Shown: positions 42,860 through 52,420 of the stretch, in pieces
How the letters are laid out: each line of letters begins with the position of its first letter
Numbering within the stretch: position 1 is the first letter of the stretch
Assembly (NCBI GenBank): GCA_014084085.1
Contig: NPFB01000019.1
Location: forward strand, 151,855 to 215,854
Length of the DNA: 64,000 nt
DNA from: Hondaea fermentalgiana
Lineage: Eukaryota > Sar > Bigyra > Thraustochytrida > Thraustochytriidae
Reading direction: 5' to 3'
The notes under the pieces: generated by a model
What the model saw: the letters and a program-made list of their open reading frames with translations, nothing else
Databases searched by the model: none
Told to the model about the DNA's origin: nothing
Made by a program: the position numbers and the translations under genes

Positions 42860-43585
42860 ATGCAGACTCTCGCGACCAAGCGCGCGCGCGCCAGCTCAAT
42901 GACGCCCGTGGCCCGCTCGTGCGGCTCGGAGGCCTCCGTGGACCCCATCGGCGAGCAGCCGCAGCGACCGTGCGCGCCTCTCGGAAGGCGCGGCGACGAC
43001 GCCGCCGCCGTCTCGCCCGCGACATCGGCCAAGACCACCTTTGTTGCCTTCTCCGACTCCGACTCGGAGTGCGACGAGACAGCCTCGACGCTCTCCGTCT
43101 CGTACGAGATCCCCAGCAACCAGCCCGCCTCGCCCTGCCTCAAGGGCCGCAGCGGACTCGCCCGCGCACTCGCCATGTCGCCGCCGCCGACCCCGACCGC
43201 AGTGACCTCGCGCTCGCTCGACTCACCAAGTGCCGTCAGCCGCACCAGGTCAACGCGCTCCGTTGCCTCTGCTGACGGCGAGGAGGCCATGCTTCTGCGC
43301 CGCATCCTCAACGACAGCGACGACTCGGCCACCAAGGACATTCACTTCAAGCGCTGCGCCCATTGCAAGTGCGTCTATTCGGGCGCCGGATCCTCCGGCG
43401 GCGATGGCACATCCATGCGCCACCTCTTTTGCAGCGGCGAGTGCTACATCACATCTTTTGCCATGCTCCGGAATCGCCGCTACGTCGAACGCCAGCGTCG
43501 CCAGGAACAGCGCCAGCGCCTGCAGCACGCCATGGATGCCTCCACCGTTACCGCCGTCAACTGCGCCAACACTCGTCTTCGCTAA
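42860..43585 (+). CDS. FCS/FLZ-like Cys4 zinc-finger protein
   Basis: The product is 241 residues from the ATG at 42860. The first 150 residues are low-complexity, rich in Ser, Ala and Arg, with acidic SDSDSE and Ser-Pro sites. The only ordered part is at about 160-207: CAHC (C166, C169), a 21-residue spacer, then LFCSGEC (C191, C195), followed by an Arg/Gln-rich helix. The C-x2-C ... FCS-x2-C layout is that of plant FLZ (formerly DUF581) fingers and of the FCS finger of animal Polycomb proteins. Plant FLZ proteins are adaptors of SnRK1 kinase, but a shared function here is not shown. The Ser-Pro-rich N-terminus suggests phosphorylation (inference). It lies isolated after 11.8 kb of non-coding DNA, with tetranucleotide repeats just upstream of its start. 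Confidence 0.75.
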   Translation: MQTLATKRARASSMTPVARSCGSEASVDPIGEQPQRPCAPLGRRGDDAAAVSPATSAKTTFVAFSDSDSECDETASTLSVSYEIPSNQPASPCLKGRSGLARALAMSPPPTPTAVTSRSLDSPSAVSRTRSTRSVASADGEEAMLLRRILNDSDDSATKDIHFKRCAHCKCVYSGAGSSGGDGTSMRHLFCSGECYITSFAMLRNRRYVERQRRQEQRQRLQHAMDASTVTAVNCANTRLR

Positions 43586-45286
43586 GCTAAGCATCGCAAT
43601 GCAAGGCAAGGCAATGAAAAGCCAAAGCGTGCGAGGACCCAACCAAGCGCGCTCTTGTTCATGTTTCTCTATAAACCGTGCGGCCGCTCTCTCAAAGCAC
43701 AAAATTCAAAAAGAGCACAATCGCACATAATCGCCTGGCCTCACGCGCCGCGCGAAGCTGTCCCTTCATCGGATGCAAAGGACAAACGCCATCCGTATTT
43801 CTCTCAAGTAAATATCTCATCCCAAGCGGCAAGGAGCGAGCGAGCAACAATCAAACAACAATCAAGAAGGGCTGAATATATATACTCACCTAAGCCGTCC
43901 GCCACGCCAGGCACGACCATTGACCTCAGCCTGTGCGAAATTTCTTCTTTCTCGCGAAATCAAAGCGAGTGGCACGCTCTCCCTTCTTCGATGCTCCTCC
44001 TTTCCTTTTGGTTCATTCTTATTCCGTCACGTCCATCTACATCACGTCCTGTTCCTGTTTCTCTTTTTCCAATGTCAATTCCTGATGCATTCCACCCCGC
44101 GCACGCCGTCCTTCCGTCTGCCGCGCTCGCAAACGTTTCAACCCAAGTCGTGCTCTTTCGCACGCACGCATGCGAGCACGCGCGGACGCGCAAGGAAGGC
44201 GTCGCTCATGTCCATAACATAATATCATACACGTTACCATAATAATAAATCACATTCATCATGCTCAACTTCCCCTCTCCACGATCGAGTCGATTTCCCT
44301 TGTCCCCAGGCACCAGGTGGGTGCCCTTGAGGCCACGCGTGAGGCCGACCGTGAACGCTCTCGGGCCCTTCCAGTCGCAGCCGCAGCAGCAGCTGCGAGC
44401 GACTGCGACAAGCAAGCCAAGCTAAAACCGCCAGCCATGCTAAGCAAAAAGCTACAATACGACCCCTGCATCCACGGCGCCGAATGTGGCACGAGCCTTC
44501 GCCAGCGTGCTTTGGGCTGACCGACGATCGATTGATTGATTCACGGGTCTTCTCCACGGCGAACTCGTGAGCGCCTGCCGCGACTGCGGTCGATGTGAGT
44601 GCGGTCCGCGCCGCAAATTCTCCGCCCCTGCAAAGCCCCGCCCGCCGAGAAGGGGGACCCGGCCTGCCGCCGCAGCCGCTGCAGCTGCGCGCCAGGACCC
44701 AAGACTACAACGAGATCGGTCCCGGGCCCACGTCTGTGCCGCCGACGGAGGCCGCCGAAATGCATTTCCGTCCGGGTCCTCGACCGGTTCCGAAGGCTAG
44801 AGAAAGCCAAGGTAAGGCAAGGCTAGCTTTCCGAAAGCAAGCTCGTCGTGAAAACCAGCAGCAGCAGCCAGGCGCCCGACTCTTGAGGCACGCCTTGGAT
44901 GCCTGGCTGTTGCTGCAGCTGCTGGCAGTGGTGGCTGAAAAGTGCTTGTGGAGGACCGCTTTCAACTGGGTCCAGGTCCCCAGGCCTGCGGAACTGAGAC
45001 CGCCCCCCGGCGCCGTGTGATAAAACCTCGGTGGGTGCGCGCTGCCGCTGGTGATCCTGCTGCTGCTGCCTGATGATGATGCTTTCTTTCATTCTTCTCG
45101 ACGCCATGGGTGTCCACAGCCTGCCTGCACGGCCAACTCGAGTCGAGTCGAATGAAGTCGAGTCAGCCGTGGCCGGCGTTGCGCTTGCGAGCGAGCGAGC
45201 GTGCGTGATACTCTCGACTTCGTTCGGTTAGAGAATGATTCTCTTTCCCAAGAGCAGCAAAGAGGAGCAGCGAGAGGGAGCAGCAG

Positions 45287-45317
<31 letters not shown>

Positions 45318-45763
45318 GTTTTTCTTTTTCTTTTTTTTTCGGAATCGACCGTCAAGACTGCGACTGCGATCGCGATGACGAGCCGCATCCGGCCGGTGCG
45401 GCTGTCACAGACCAGGCCCGTGGCCGACATGACTGCAGTCTTCTTTCCTTCTTCTTTTCCTTCTTCTTCTTCTTCTTTTTATAGTAGTAGCTGTAGACGG
45501 GGAGGAGGAGCAACGAGAAACGCGTCTTGAGTCTCACCATCGGGAGCAAAGATGGCCCGCCAGGACCCCCGAAATGCCGAGACCCCAAAATTGGTTTGAG
45601 TGACCGTTAAAAAAAATTAAATGACTCTGTATTTGGGGGCTCCACGGAACCCAATCTTTAGCGACCGAATCCGGAATCCGGCTATCCAGACAAACAAGCT
45701 GAGCAAGAGGAGAGCGTAGGCGAGATCGCAAGCAAGCAGGCAAGCACAGCACGGCACAGCACC
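43586..45763. other. Spacer between FLZ-like and acetylornithine deacetylase genes
   Basis: This 2.2 kb is non-coding as far as can be judged. Bases 43655-44240 are AT-richer 3' flank with a TATATATA motif near 43877; 44540-45030 is GC-rich; a (GCA)n repeat at 45279-45317 and CT/TTC-rich stretches near 45440-45480 precede the next gene. Short frames on both strands have no recognisable content. Confidence 0.5.
45279..45317 (+). repeat. (GCA)n trinucleotide repeat
   Basis: About twelve AGC/GCA units with one or two interruptions, about 450 bp upstream of the acetylornithine deacetylase start. Confidence 0.85.
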
Positions 45764-47320
45764 ATGACTTCCGAGGCCCAGGGCCCGCAGACTGCCGCGC
45801 TCGCAGCATTCGCCGCGGTCGCCGCCGCAGCTGCGGCCGCCGTCGTGCTCCGGCGCAAGAACAGCACCGCCAAGTCGAGCGCTGGCGGCAGCAGCAGCGC
45901 AAAGGCGGACTCCGTCGACGAGCAGCTGAAGAAGCTGTACAGCTCGACGCCAGCGATCCCCGAGGCCCAAGACACCTTCAACTTGCGTCTCGACGAAGCC
46001 CGCTTCGTCGATTTCCTCGGCCGCCTCCTCGACGAGAGCGAGCACCTGCAAAATTTCCCGCCCGAGTTTATTCCCAAGGAAGATCTCGTGGTCAAGCATG
46101 TTTTGGATATCCTCAACCTGCACAGCACCGAAAACGGCGGACCTCTTGAAATTGAGCAAGTCTCCTTCACCCCCGGACGTAGCAACCTCATCATTCGCTA
46201 CCCAAGTACTGCTGCTGACAGCAAAGATGCCCCAACCATTGGCCTCATTGGCTCCCACATGGACGTTGTCCCCGCTGTGAAGGAAAACTGGAAGCGCGAC
46301 CCCTTTCATCTCCAGGTTGAGGGTGACATGATGTACGGCCGCGGCACTACCGACTGCCTCGGTCATATTGCACTCCTTACGCTCTTCTTTGAGGCCCTTG
46401 CCAAGAAGCGCCCCGAGACCCACGCCAACATTGTTGCCGTCTTTATTTGCAGCGAGGAAGCCACCGACAAGCCGGGCATCGGCGTCGATGGCCTCGAACC
46501 CAAGGGGTACCTCAAGGCTCTTCAGAACGGCACCAGCCTGTGGATCGACGCGAGCGACTCCGAGCCCTGCATCGGTACCGCTGGCGCACTGCAGTGGCAC
46601 CTCAAGGCAACCGGAAAGCGATTTCACTCTGGATTCCCCAACCTGGCAGTCAACCCCATCGAGTTGCTCACCGAGGCCTCGGCGTACTTGCAGGACAAGT
46701 TCTATGCAAAGTATGCCCCTCACCCAGAGGAGAAGCGCTTTGGCTACTTGAACCCATCAACCATCAAGCCCACGCAAATCTCGGCAGCAAAGGGCGGTCT
46801 CAATCAGATTCCCCCTACCGCGACGTTCTCGGGTGATATTCGTCTTACGCCCTTTTACGATTGTGCCGAGGTCATCGAGTCCATGAACACATGGGTCAAG
46901 GAGCTCAACGAGACGCGCTTCGCCGCCCTTGGTACGCGCGGTCCTGTTTCCAAGTACGAGCTCCCCGATGAGGATCTTATTGGCAAGTTGGAACTCGAGT
47001 GGGCTCACGATGGCGAGGAAATCCTCATGGAAGGTATTGCCTGTAATATTGATTCCCCGGGATTTCTCGCCATTTGCGACTCCATCAAGTCGGTGCGCGG
47101 CGCCGTCAAGCCTTATTCGATTTGTGGCTCGCTCCCGCTTGTGCGCTCCATGCAGCGAGCCGGATTTGACCTTCAAATCACCGGATTTGGTGCTTCTGAC
47201 GCCTACCATGCCGAAAACGAGTACTGCAGGCTTTCAGATATGCTCAACGCCTGCAAGATTCTGTCCCTCTATTGCTCCAAGCTTCAGGCGTTCTACAAGT
47301 CGAAAAAGGAGTCTTCTTAA
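45764..47320 (+). CDS. Plant-type acetylornithine deacetylase (M20 metallopeptidase family)
   Basis: The product is 518 residues. A hydrophobic Ala/Val helix at about 10-28 followed by RRK suggests a membrane anchor or organelle-targeting leader. The M20 catalytic core is clear: GSHMDVVPA (metal ligand H165, D167), GRGTTDCLGH (bridging D197), FICSEEATD (E231/E232), then WIDASDSEPCIGTAGALQWH, the dimerisation domain with KRFHSG, GGLNQIPPTATFSGDIRLTPFYD, and the final metal-ligand region YHAENEYC. These blocks follow the plant acetylornithine deacetylase family closely, more so than bacterial ArgE. The enzyme hydrolyses N-acetylornithine to ornithine and acetate, feeding arginine and polyamine synthesis. 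Aminoacylase or succinyl-diaminopimelate desuccinylase relatives are less likely. Convergent with the LRRC57-like gene 404 bp away. Confidence 0.88.
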   Translation: MTSEAQGPQTAALAAFAAVAAAAAAAVVLRRKNSTAKSSAGGSSSAKADSVDEQLKKLYSSTPAIPEAQDTFNLRLDEARFVDFLGRLLDESEHLQNFPPEFIPKEDLVVKHVLDILNLHSTENGGPLEIEQVSFTPGRSNLIIRYPSTAADSKDAPTIGLIGSHMDVVPAVKENWKRDPFHLQVEGDMMYGRGTTDCLGHIALLTLFFEALAKKRPETHANIVAVFICSEEATDKPGIGVDGLEPKGYLKALQNGTSLWIDASDSEPCIGTAGALQWHLKATGKRFHSGFPNLAVNPIELLTEASAYLQDKFYAKYAPHPEEKRFGYLNPSTIKPTQISAAKGGLNQIPPTATFSGDIRLTPFYDCAEVIESMNTWVKELNETRFAALGTRGPVSKYELPDEDLIGKLELEWAHDGEEILMEGIACNIDSPGFLAICDSIKSVRGAVKPYSICGSLPLVRSMQRAGFDLQITGFGASDAYHAENEYCRLSDMLNACKILSLYCSKLQAFYKSKKESS

Positions 47321-47416
47321 GGCAAACCCTGGCCGCTGGCTTGCGATCTCGTTCCAGCGTAGTCTATGATCAATCATGCCTTTCTTTTGGTAAACAACAT
47401 TTTTGCACGCACCTCT

Positions 47417-47451
<35 letters not shown>

Positions 47452-47724
47452 TTTGACAACGCGCCCTTCATTGCAACATGACAATGAGAACAAAACACAA
47501 CAACGATATATCTTCAAGTGTACAGCTTGTCTCAAAGCACAAGAGCTAATATTGCAAATGGGCCAAAAAATCCTCGCGTCTTGACGGGAGGACCAAAGAG
47601 CGCGCGCAAATTTTGCCGCCGCCGCGCAGCGTGCGACGAACCCGTCTGTACACACTTGAGCCCGCCCTAAAAATAACATTTAGAACAACGAGCAAGCAAA
47701 GATAAGTCCCACGTCTTCATCGAC
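47321..47724. other. Convergent spacer with (CT)n
   Basis: Two 3' flanks in 404 bp. A (CT)n repeat spans about 47420-47450. No gene is seen. Confidence 0.6.
47420..47450 (+). repeat. (CT)n dinucleotide repeat
   Basis: About thirteen CT units 100 bp past the deacetylase stop, likely within its 3'UTR. Confidence 0.85.
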
Positions 47725-48555
47725 TCAAGGTTTAATCTCTCGCTCCACGTCGTCCGCGAGACCGCAAATACTACGATCCGGATGGAGACCCTGCGAAATG
47801 CCCTTATTGATTCGCTCTGCTCGACGTGCCATAAAAAGGTCGAATCCAGGCGTCTCGCGCAGTATCCCCACTGTAATCGGATTGCCATCGAGTTGCAAGA
47901 GGTGGATCTCTGTCTTTGCAAAAATCTCACTCGGCACACTTGCTAGCTGGTTGTTGCGCGCCTTGAGACACTTGAGCTTGGTCATCTCACCCACCGCTGG
48001 TGGCAAGGTTTGCACGGCATTGTCATCAATGTCGAGCTCTTCGAGGGCCTGCAGCGCCTCAAAACCGAATGAAGGCGCGAAACCCGTGATTCGATTATGA
48101 GAAAGATTTGCCAATGCCGTACACGGCGGTAGCGCCAGGCGCGGATGTCCCACCTCGCCTTCGAAGGCGTTATACGAAAGGTCAAGCTTTTTCAGCTTTT
48201 GCCGAGGTAGCACCGCTGCCACCGTGTGCAACTTGTTGTGGTCCGCAAGTAGCGTGTGCAATTCGCTCAAATGGATGAGCTCCATGGGAAGCTCCTGCAG
48301 CGCATTACAGCTCAGCCGCAGGCTCTGCAATTTCGTGAGAACTCCAATCTGCGATGTCAGGTTCTCCAAGGCGTTCCCACTGAGGTCGAGGCTTCGTAGC
48401 CTGTCTCCGAGCAGCCACACCTCCGCCGGGACGCGCGTCAGCTTGCACTTGGCCAGCACCAGTCTGCCAGTCTTGCCGCCCGTCTCCACTGCGCCGCTTA
48501 CGCCGCCCTTGCTCTTGTCCGCCGTCGTCAGCGCCGTCGACGAGGAGGTCCCCAT
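47725..48555 (-). CDS. LRRC57-like leucine-rich-repeat protein, predicted N-myristoylated
   Basis: The product is 276 residues from the ATG at 48555. The N-terminus MGTSSSTAL is a good N-myristoylation sequence (Gly2 with small residues at 3-6), as in human LRRC57 (MGNS). Typical 23-residue LRRs fill the protein: KLTRVPAEVWLLGDRLRSLDL, LQSLRLSCNALQELPMEL, LKKLDLSYNAF, LEELDIDDNAVQTLPPAVG and LKCLKARNNQLASVPSEI. The C-terminus (EIHLLQLDGNPITVGILRETPGFDLFMARR) matches the LRRC57 cap, where the protein ends with a conserved short helix. LRRC57 is a membrane-peripheral protein of poorly known role. A plant-like LRR (PIRL) is a weaker alternative. Divergent from the BCKDHA gene, sharing a 650 bp promoter region. 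Confidence 0.8.
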   Translation of the reverse strand: MGTSSSTALTTADKSKGGVSGAVETGGKTGRLVLAKCKLTRVPAEVWLLGDRLRSLDLSGNALENLTSQIGVLTKLQSLRLSCNALQELPMELIHLSELHTLLADHNKLHTVAAVLPRQKLKKLDLSYNAFEGEVGHPRLALPPCTALANLSHNRITGFAPSFGFEALQALEELDIDDNAVQTLPPAVGEMTKLKCLKARNNQLASVPSEIFAKTEIHLLQLDGNPITVGILRETPGFDLFMARRAERINKGISQGLHPDRSICGLADDVEREIKP

Positions 48556-49205
48556 CGTCAAAGTAGTAGTCGCTTTGTCGCTTTGATGCTTTCTTTGCTT
48601 TCAACTTTGCTTTGCTTTTATGCGTTATTGCAAAGTCCAGCCTGACTGAGCCTGATCGGCCAGCGGGTTGGTTCTCCATCCACTGGGCAGGTTCTCGTGG
48701 CCAGATCAAAAGCAACAGATGATCACATTCACGAGTACACTAGCCTTGTCCAGGATGCGCACGCGCAAGCGCTCTTCTCTCGAGTGAGTAGTAACTCGCT
48801 TCGTAGTATCTCGCTTCGTACCGCATCGCATCGCATTGCACATCACATCACATCGCCCGCTGCTGCACACCCTTGCCGCGGCAAACTAGTCCCATATAGT
48901 CTTGGAACTATAGATTGTGCAACATTGTGTCCCAATGCGAGGATTTGGCACAAAGCGGCAAATTCCGGCAAGACGAAGGACTGACCCGGCGCGCGCTTTG
49001 GCAAGCGCGCGCGCGCGGCGGAGCAGACCGCCTTCTCCGGCTTCCGCCCGACCACCCACGCCCGCGTCTCGCTCACGCGCCACGACCCCGCGCATCTCTC
49101 GCCTCGCCTCGCCCCGCTGGCGGACGGACGAACGGACGCAGCCACGCCCGAAGGTGCTACGCCGAGGCGGACCAGGATAGGACCCCGGAAACAGCGCTAA
49201 AGAAG
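48556..49205. promoter_or_regulatory. Divergent promoter region of LRRC57-like and BCKDHA genes
   Basis: This 650 bp separates two divergent ATGs. A TCGCA/ACATC-type 5-bp array lies at about 48801-48853. Bases 48915-49205 stay open in the BCKDHA frame but without an ATG, so the gene is started at 49206. Confidence 0.5.
48801..48853 (+). repeat. Degenerate 5-bp array (CGCAT / CACAT units)
   Basis: Tandem TCGCT, CGCAT and CACAT words, similar to the array at 38596-38656. Confidence 0.6.
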
Positions 49206-50483
49206 ATGCTCCTCGCGAACTCGCGCGGCATGCTCGCGGCGGGCCGGCGCGCGGCGGTCGCGGCGAACGCGATGCAGCTGCGATCCCTGACGACGGGCGT
49301 CTCAGGCGCTGCAGACAAGCTCACGTATGAGTTCACCGATAAGCTGGACCTCATCAAGCCCGAGTCCTACGAATCACGCAAGGCGTACCAGGTCATCGGC
49401 GAAGATGGCAAGCTCCGTCAGAGCAAAGAGCCCTCGCTGAGCGCCGAGCTCTGCCAAAAAATGTACGAGAACATGGTCCGTCTGCAAGTCATGGACCACG
49501 TGCTCTACGAGGCGCAGCGCCAGGGCCGCATCTCCTTTTACATGCAGACCAACGGCGAGGAGGGCATCAACATTGGGTCGGCCGCCGCACTCAAGCACGA
49601 AGATGTCGTCTTTGCGCAGTACCGTGAGGCTGGCGTTCTCATGTGGCGCGGCTTCTCGTTGCAAAACTTTGCGGACCAGTGCTTTAGCAACGCCGACGAT
49701 CCAGGCAAGGGCCGCCAAATGCCCATTCACTACGGTTCCGTCGAACACAACTTTCACACCATTAGCAGCCCGCTCACCACCCAGGTTCCCCAGGCTGCTG
49801 GTGCCGCCTACGCTTTTCGCGACGCTGGCAAGGACGGCCCCGTCGTCGCCACCTATTTTGGCGAGGGCGCAGCGAGTGAGGGCGACTTCCACGCCGGCAT
49901 GAACTTTGCCGCAACGCTCGAGTGCCCCATTCTCTTTCTCTGCCGCAACAACCAGTACGCCATTAGCACGCCCGTGCAGGACCAGTTCCGCGGTGATGGC
50001 ATTGTCTCTCGCGCACAGGGCTATGGCATGGCCTCAATCCGCGTTGACGGTAACGACACCATTGCCGTTTACGAGGCCGTGTCGGAGGCCCGTGCCTATG
50101 CTCGCGAGAACAACCGCCCCGTGCTTGTCGAGATGATGTCGTACCGCATCGGCCACCACTCCACCTCGGATGACTCGACCGCGTACCGTCCTATTGAGGA
50201 AATCGAGAGCTGGAAGGAGACCGCGCACCCGATTCCCCGTTTCCGCAAGTACATGGAGGCCCACAACCTCTGGGACGAAGACAAGGAGACTGCGCTGCGC
50301 ACTGATGTGCGCAAGGCCGTGCTCCAGGCCATGACCCACGCCGAGGACAAGCCCAAGCCCGATGCTCTCGACAACCTTTTTGCCGATGTCTACACGGAAA
50401 TGCCACAGAACCTCGTCGAGCAGCAGCGTGAGCTCTCAGAGCAGCTGAAAAAGTACCCGGCGCACTATGCAGTTCACCACTAG
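49206..50483 (+). CDS. BCKDHA: Branched-chain 2-oxoacid dehydrogenase E1 alpha subunit, mitochondrial
   Basis: The product is 425 residues from the ATG at 49206. A mitochondrial presequence (MLLANSRGMLAAGRRAAVAANAM) precedes the enzyme. Diagnostic blocks: YRPREL-equivalent AQYREAGVLMWRGF, MPIHYGS, the thiamine-diphosphate motif GEGAASEGDFHAGMNF ending CRNNQYAIST, and RIGHHSTSDDSTAYR. The last is the phosphorylation loop of BCKDHA, with Ser319 aligning with the inhibitory site of branched-chain kinase in animals, so kinase/phosphatase control is likely conserved. With E1 beta it decarboxylates the 2-oxoacids of Leu, Ile and Val and passes the acyl group to E2. Length is near the human 445. The pyruvate dehydrogenase alpha subunit is excluded by the RIGHHSTSDDS sequence. 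Confidence 0.95.
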   Translation: MLLANSRGMLAAGRRAAVAANAMQLRSLTTGVSGAADKLTYEFTDKLDLIKPESYESRKAYQVIGEDGKLRQSKEPSLSAELCQKMYENMVRLQVMDHVLYEAQRQGRISFYMQTNGEEGINIGSAAALKHEDVVFAQYREAGVLMWRGFSLQNFADQCFSNADDPGKGRQMPIHYGSVEHNFHTISSPLTTQVPQAAGAAYAFRDAGKDGPVVATYFGEGAASEGDFHAGMNFAATLECPILFLCRNNQYAISTPVQDQFRGDGIVSRAQGYGMASIRVDGNDTIAVYEAVSEARAYARENNRPVLVEMMSYRIGHHSTSDDSTAYRPIEEIESWKETAHPIPRFRKYMEAHNLWDEDKETALRTDVRKAVLQAMTHAEDKPKPDALDNLFADVYTEMPQNLVEQQRELSEQLKKYPAHYAVHH

Positions 50484-50890
50484 AGCCCATGACTTTCGAC
50501 GGATAGACGGCGGGCGATCCACTGTCAGTCTTCTCTCTCTGTCTTTCTTTTGCTTTTATACTCCCTTTATTTCGTAAAATTATGTTGCACTCCTACGGCC
50601 ATTGCGCTCACGCTTGAAACGCTTAACACCAAACAAAACCAAACAGAAAACATCCAGAAATAAAGGTTGAAAGAAAGCCCTTGAGATGATCTGTCGCCTC
50701 TTGCAAATCTAATTTCGACGTAGGGTCGAGTTCTTTCTTTGGGTCAAATCCATTCATTGCCTGGCTCGTGAGTTCGAAAGTAAAACATTAAAATTCTCTT
50801 TAGAATTCTCTTCTTCTAACGCTCTAGTCGCGTCGACACGACGCCGCGCCCCCAGTGCAGAGTTCTGTGTGGGCGGGTCGGGGTATAAGT
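50484..50890. other. Convergent spacer
   Basis: 407 bp between BCKDHA and UMP synthase stops; AT-rich with CT-rich and A-rich runs and no gene. Confidence 0.6.
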
Positions 50891-52420
50891 TCATTTGTCG
50901 ACGCCGTATTCCTTGCGGTAGGCCTCGACGGCGGTCAGCACGCTGTCGTCAAAAGTAGTTCCTGAAGAGCGGAGAAAAGCCAAAAGGTCGTCGAGGCAGA
51001 CAATCGAGTGCACGTCAAAGCCAAACTCCTTCTTGACTGCCTGAATGGCGCTGAGCGAACCCTCCTTGGCGCGCTCCTGGCGATCGAGCGCGATAACGAC
51101 GCCAATGATGCTGGCGTCTTCCACGGAGAGCATCTCGATGCACTCGCGCACGGCAGTACCGGCCGTGATCACATCATCAACGACGAGGACGCGCTTTCCC
51201 CGCACAGGAGCACCAACCAAGAGACCGCCCTCGCCATGGTCCTTCTTCTCCTTGCGGTTGTAGGCCACCGGAGTGTCCTTGCCGTACTTGCGGTACAGCG
51301 CCGTGGCAATTACGCTGGCGAGCGGGATACCCTTGTACGCGGGACCAAAAAGAACATCAAACTCGACCTTGGAGCGCATGATCGCCTCAGCATAGAACTC
51401 GCCCAGACCGTCGAGGGCAGATCCGCTGTTGAAGAGACCCGCGTTGAAAAAGTACGGGCTCTCGCGGCCCGACTTGAGGGTGAACTTGCCAAACTTGAGC
51501 ACCTCGCAGCGCAGCGCAAGCTCGAAAAACTGCTTCTGGAACGGCTCGAGCGCTTCCTCCGCACCCTCTGTCTTGGCGCGCTTCGCCGCAGGCTCGGCGT
51601 CTTCGGCGGCCTTGCGCACACCGTTGAGCAGATCACGGAACTTTTCTGCGGCCGCCTTCGGGTCCTCCGCGCGGGCAATACCTCGGGAGACAGGAACCAA
51701 CAGGCCCATGCCGTCCGCGCGCAGGCCAGCCTTGGCGGCAGCCTCGAGATCGCCGCCCTGGAAACCGACGCCAGGCGCCAGAATCCACAGCGAGGGAGCC
51801 GCCGCGCGCGACTTGGCAAGGGCCTCCACGTCCGTGGCGCCCACCACGAGGCCAACATTGTCCTTGGCGTTCCACTTTTCGCACAACTTGGCCACGCGCT
51901 CGTACAGGAGGCCGCCCTCAGTGAGCGCGACGGTCTCGAGGTCCTCCGAGCTCGGGTTCGACGTCTTACAGAGCACAAAAGCTCCCCGCGTTTCGTCCTC
52001 GCCGACGAAGGGCGCAATGGAGTCCTCGCCCATGTACGGGCTCAGGGTCACGCAGTGCGCCTTGTAGGCGTCATAGGCGGCCGTCGCGTACGCCTTGGCC
52101 GTGCTGGAAATGTCGCCGCGCTTGACATCAAGGACGACGGGAATCTCGGCCGGCACCGCAGCCACGACGCGCTGCAGCGCCTCGACGCCCTCGGCGCCAA
52201 AGGCCTCGAAAAACGCCGCGTTCGGCTTGTACGCGGCGGCCACGTGCTGGGTGGCCTCGATGAGCGCCTTGGAGAACTCAAAAGCGGCCTCGGCGTCGCT
52301 CTCGATGCCCTTGTCCTTCTTCACCTTGGCCACATCCTCCGCGTGCGGGTCCAGGCCCACGCAGACCAGCGAGTTGGCGGCCTTCACGCGCGCCTCCAGC
52401 GTCGCGAAGAAGCTCGGCAT
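50891..52420 (-). CDS. UMP synthase, OMP decarboxylase then OPRTase (reversed fusion)
   Basis: The product is 509 residues from the ATG at 52420 (MPSFFATLEAR). The N-terminal half is OMP decarboxylase: VGLDPHAED, LDVKRGDISSTAKAYA (catalytic D98, K100, D103), LSPYMGEDS and PGVGFQGGDL, of the bacterial PyrF subfamily 2 type. A hydrophilic linker (AEPAAKRAKTEGAEEA) leads to orotate phosphoribosyltransferase: KFTLKSGRESPYFFN, FGPAYKGIPLA, YNRKEKKDHGEGG and the PRPP motif VLVVDDVITAGTA. The order is the reverse of animals and plants (OPRT-OMPDC) and matches fusions reported in stramenopiles, kinetoplastids and cyanobacteria. The enzyme makes UMP from orotate and PRPP in two steps. No peroxisomal targeting signal is seen at the C-terminus (ends GVDK). 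Confidence 0.95.
   Translation of the reverse strand: MPSFFATLEARVKAANSLVCVGLDPHAEDVAKVKKDKGIESDAEAAFEFSKALIEATQHVAAAYKPNAAFFEAFGAEGVEALQRVVAAVPAEIPVVLDVKRGDISSTAKAYATAAYDAYKAHCVTLSPYMGEDSIAPFVGEDETRGAFVLCKTSNPSSEDLETVALTEGGLLYERVAKLCEKWNAKDNVGLVVGATDVEALAKSRAAAPSLWILAPGVGFQGGDLEAAAKAGLRADGMGLLVPVSRGIARAEDPKAAAEKFRDLLNGVRKAAEDAEPAAKRAKTEGAEEALEPFQKQFFELALRCEVLKFGKFTLKSGRESPYFFNAGLFNSGSALDGLGEFYAEAIMRSKVEFDVLFGPAYKGIPLASVIATALYRKYGKDTPVAYNRKEKKDHGEGGLLVGAPVRGKRVLVVDDVITAGTAVRECIEMLSVEDASIIGVVIALDRQERAKEGSLSAIQAVKKEFGFDVHSIVCLDDLLAFLRSSGTTFDDSVLTAVEAYRKEYGVDK

Noticed and set aside
44595..45020. Plus-strand frame of about 140 codons before the acetylornithine deacetylase gene
   Set aside because: No domain and strong Pro/Gln/Arg bias from the GC-rich spacer.
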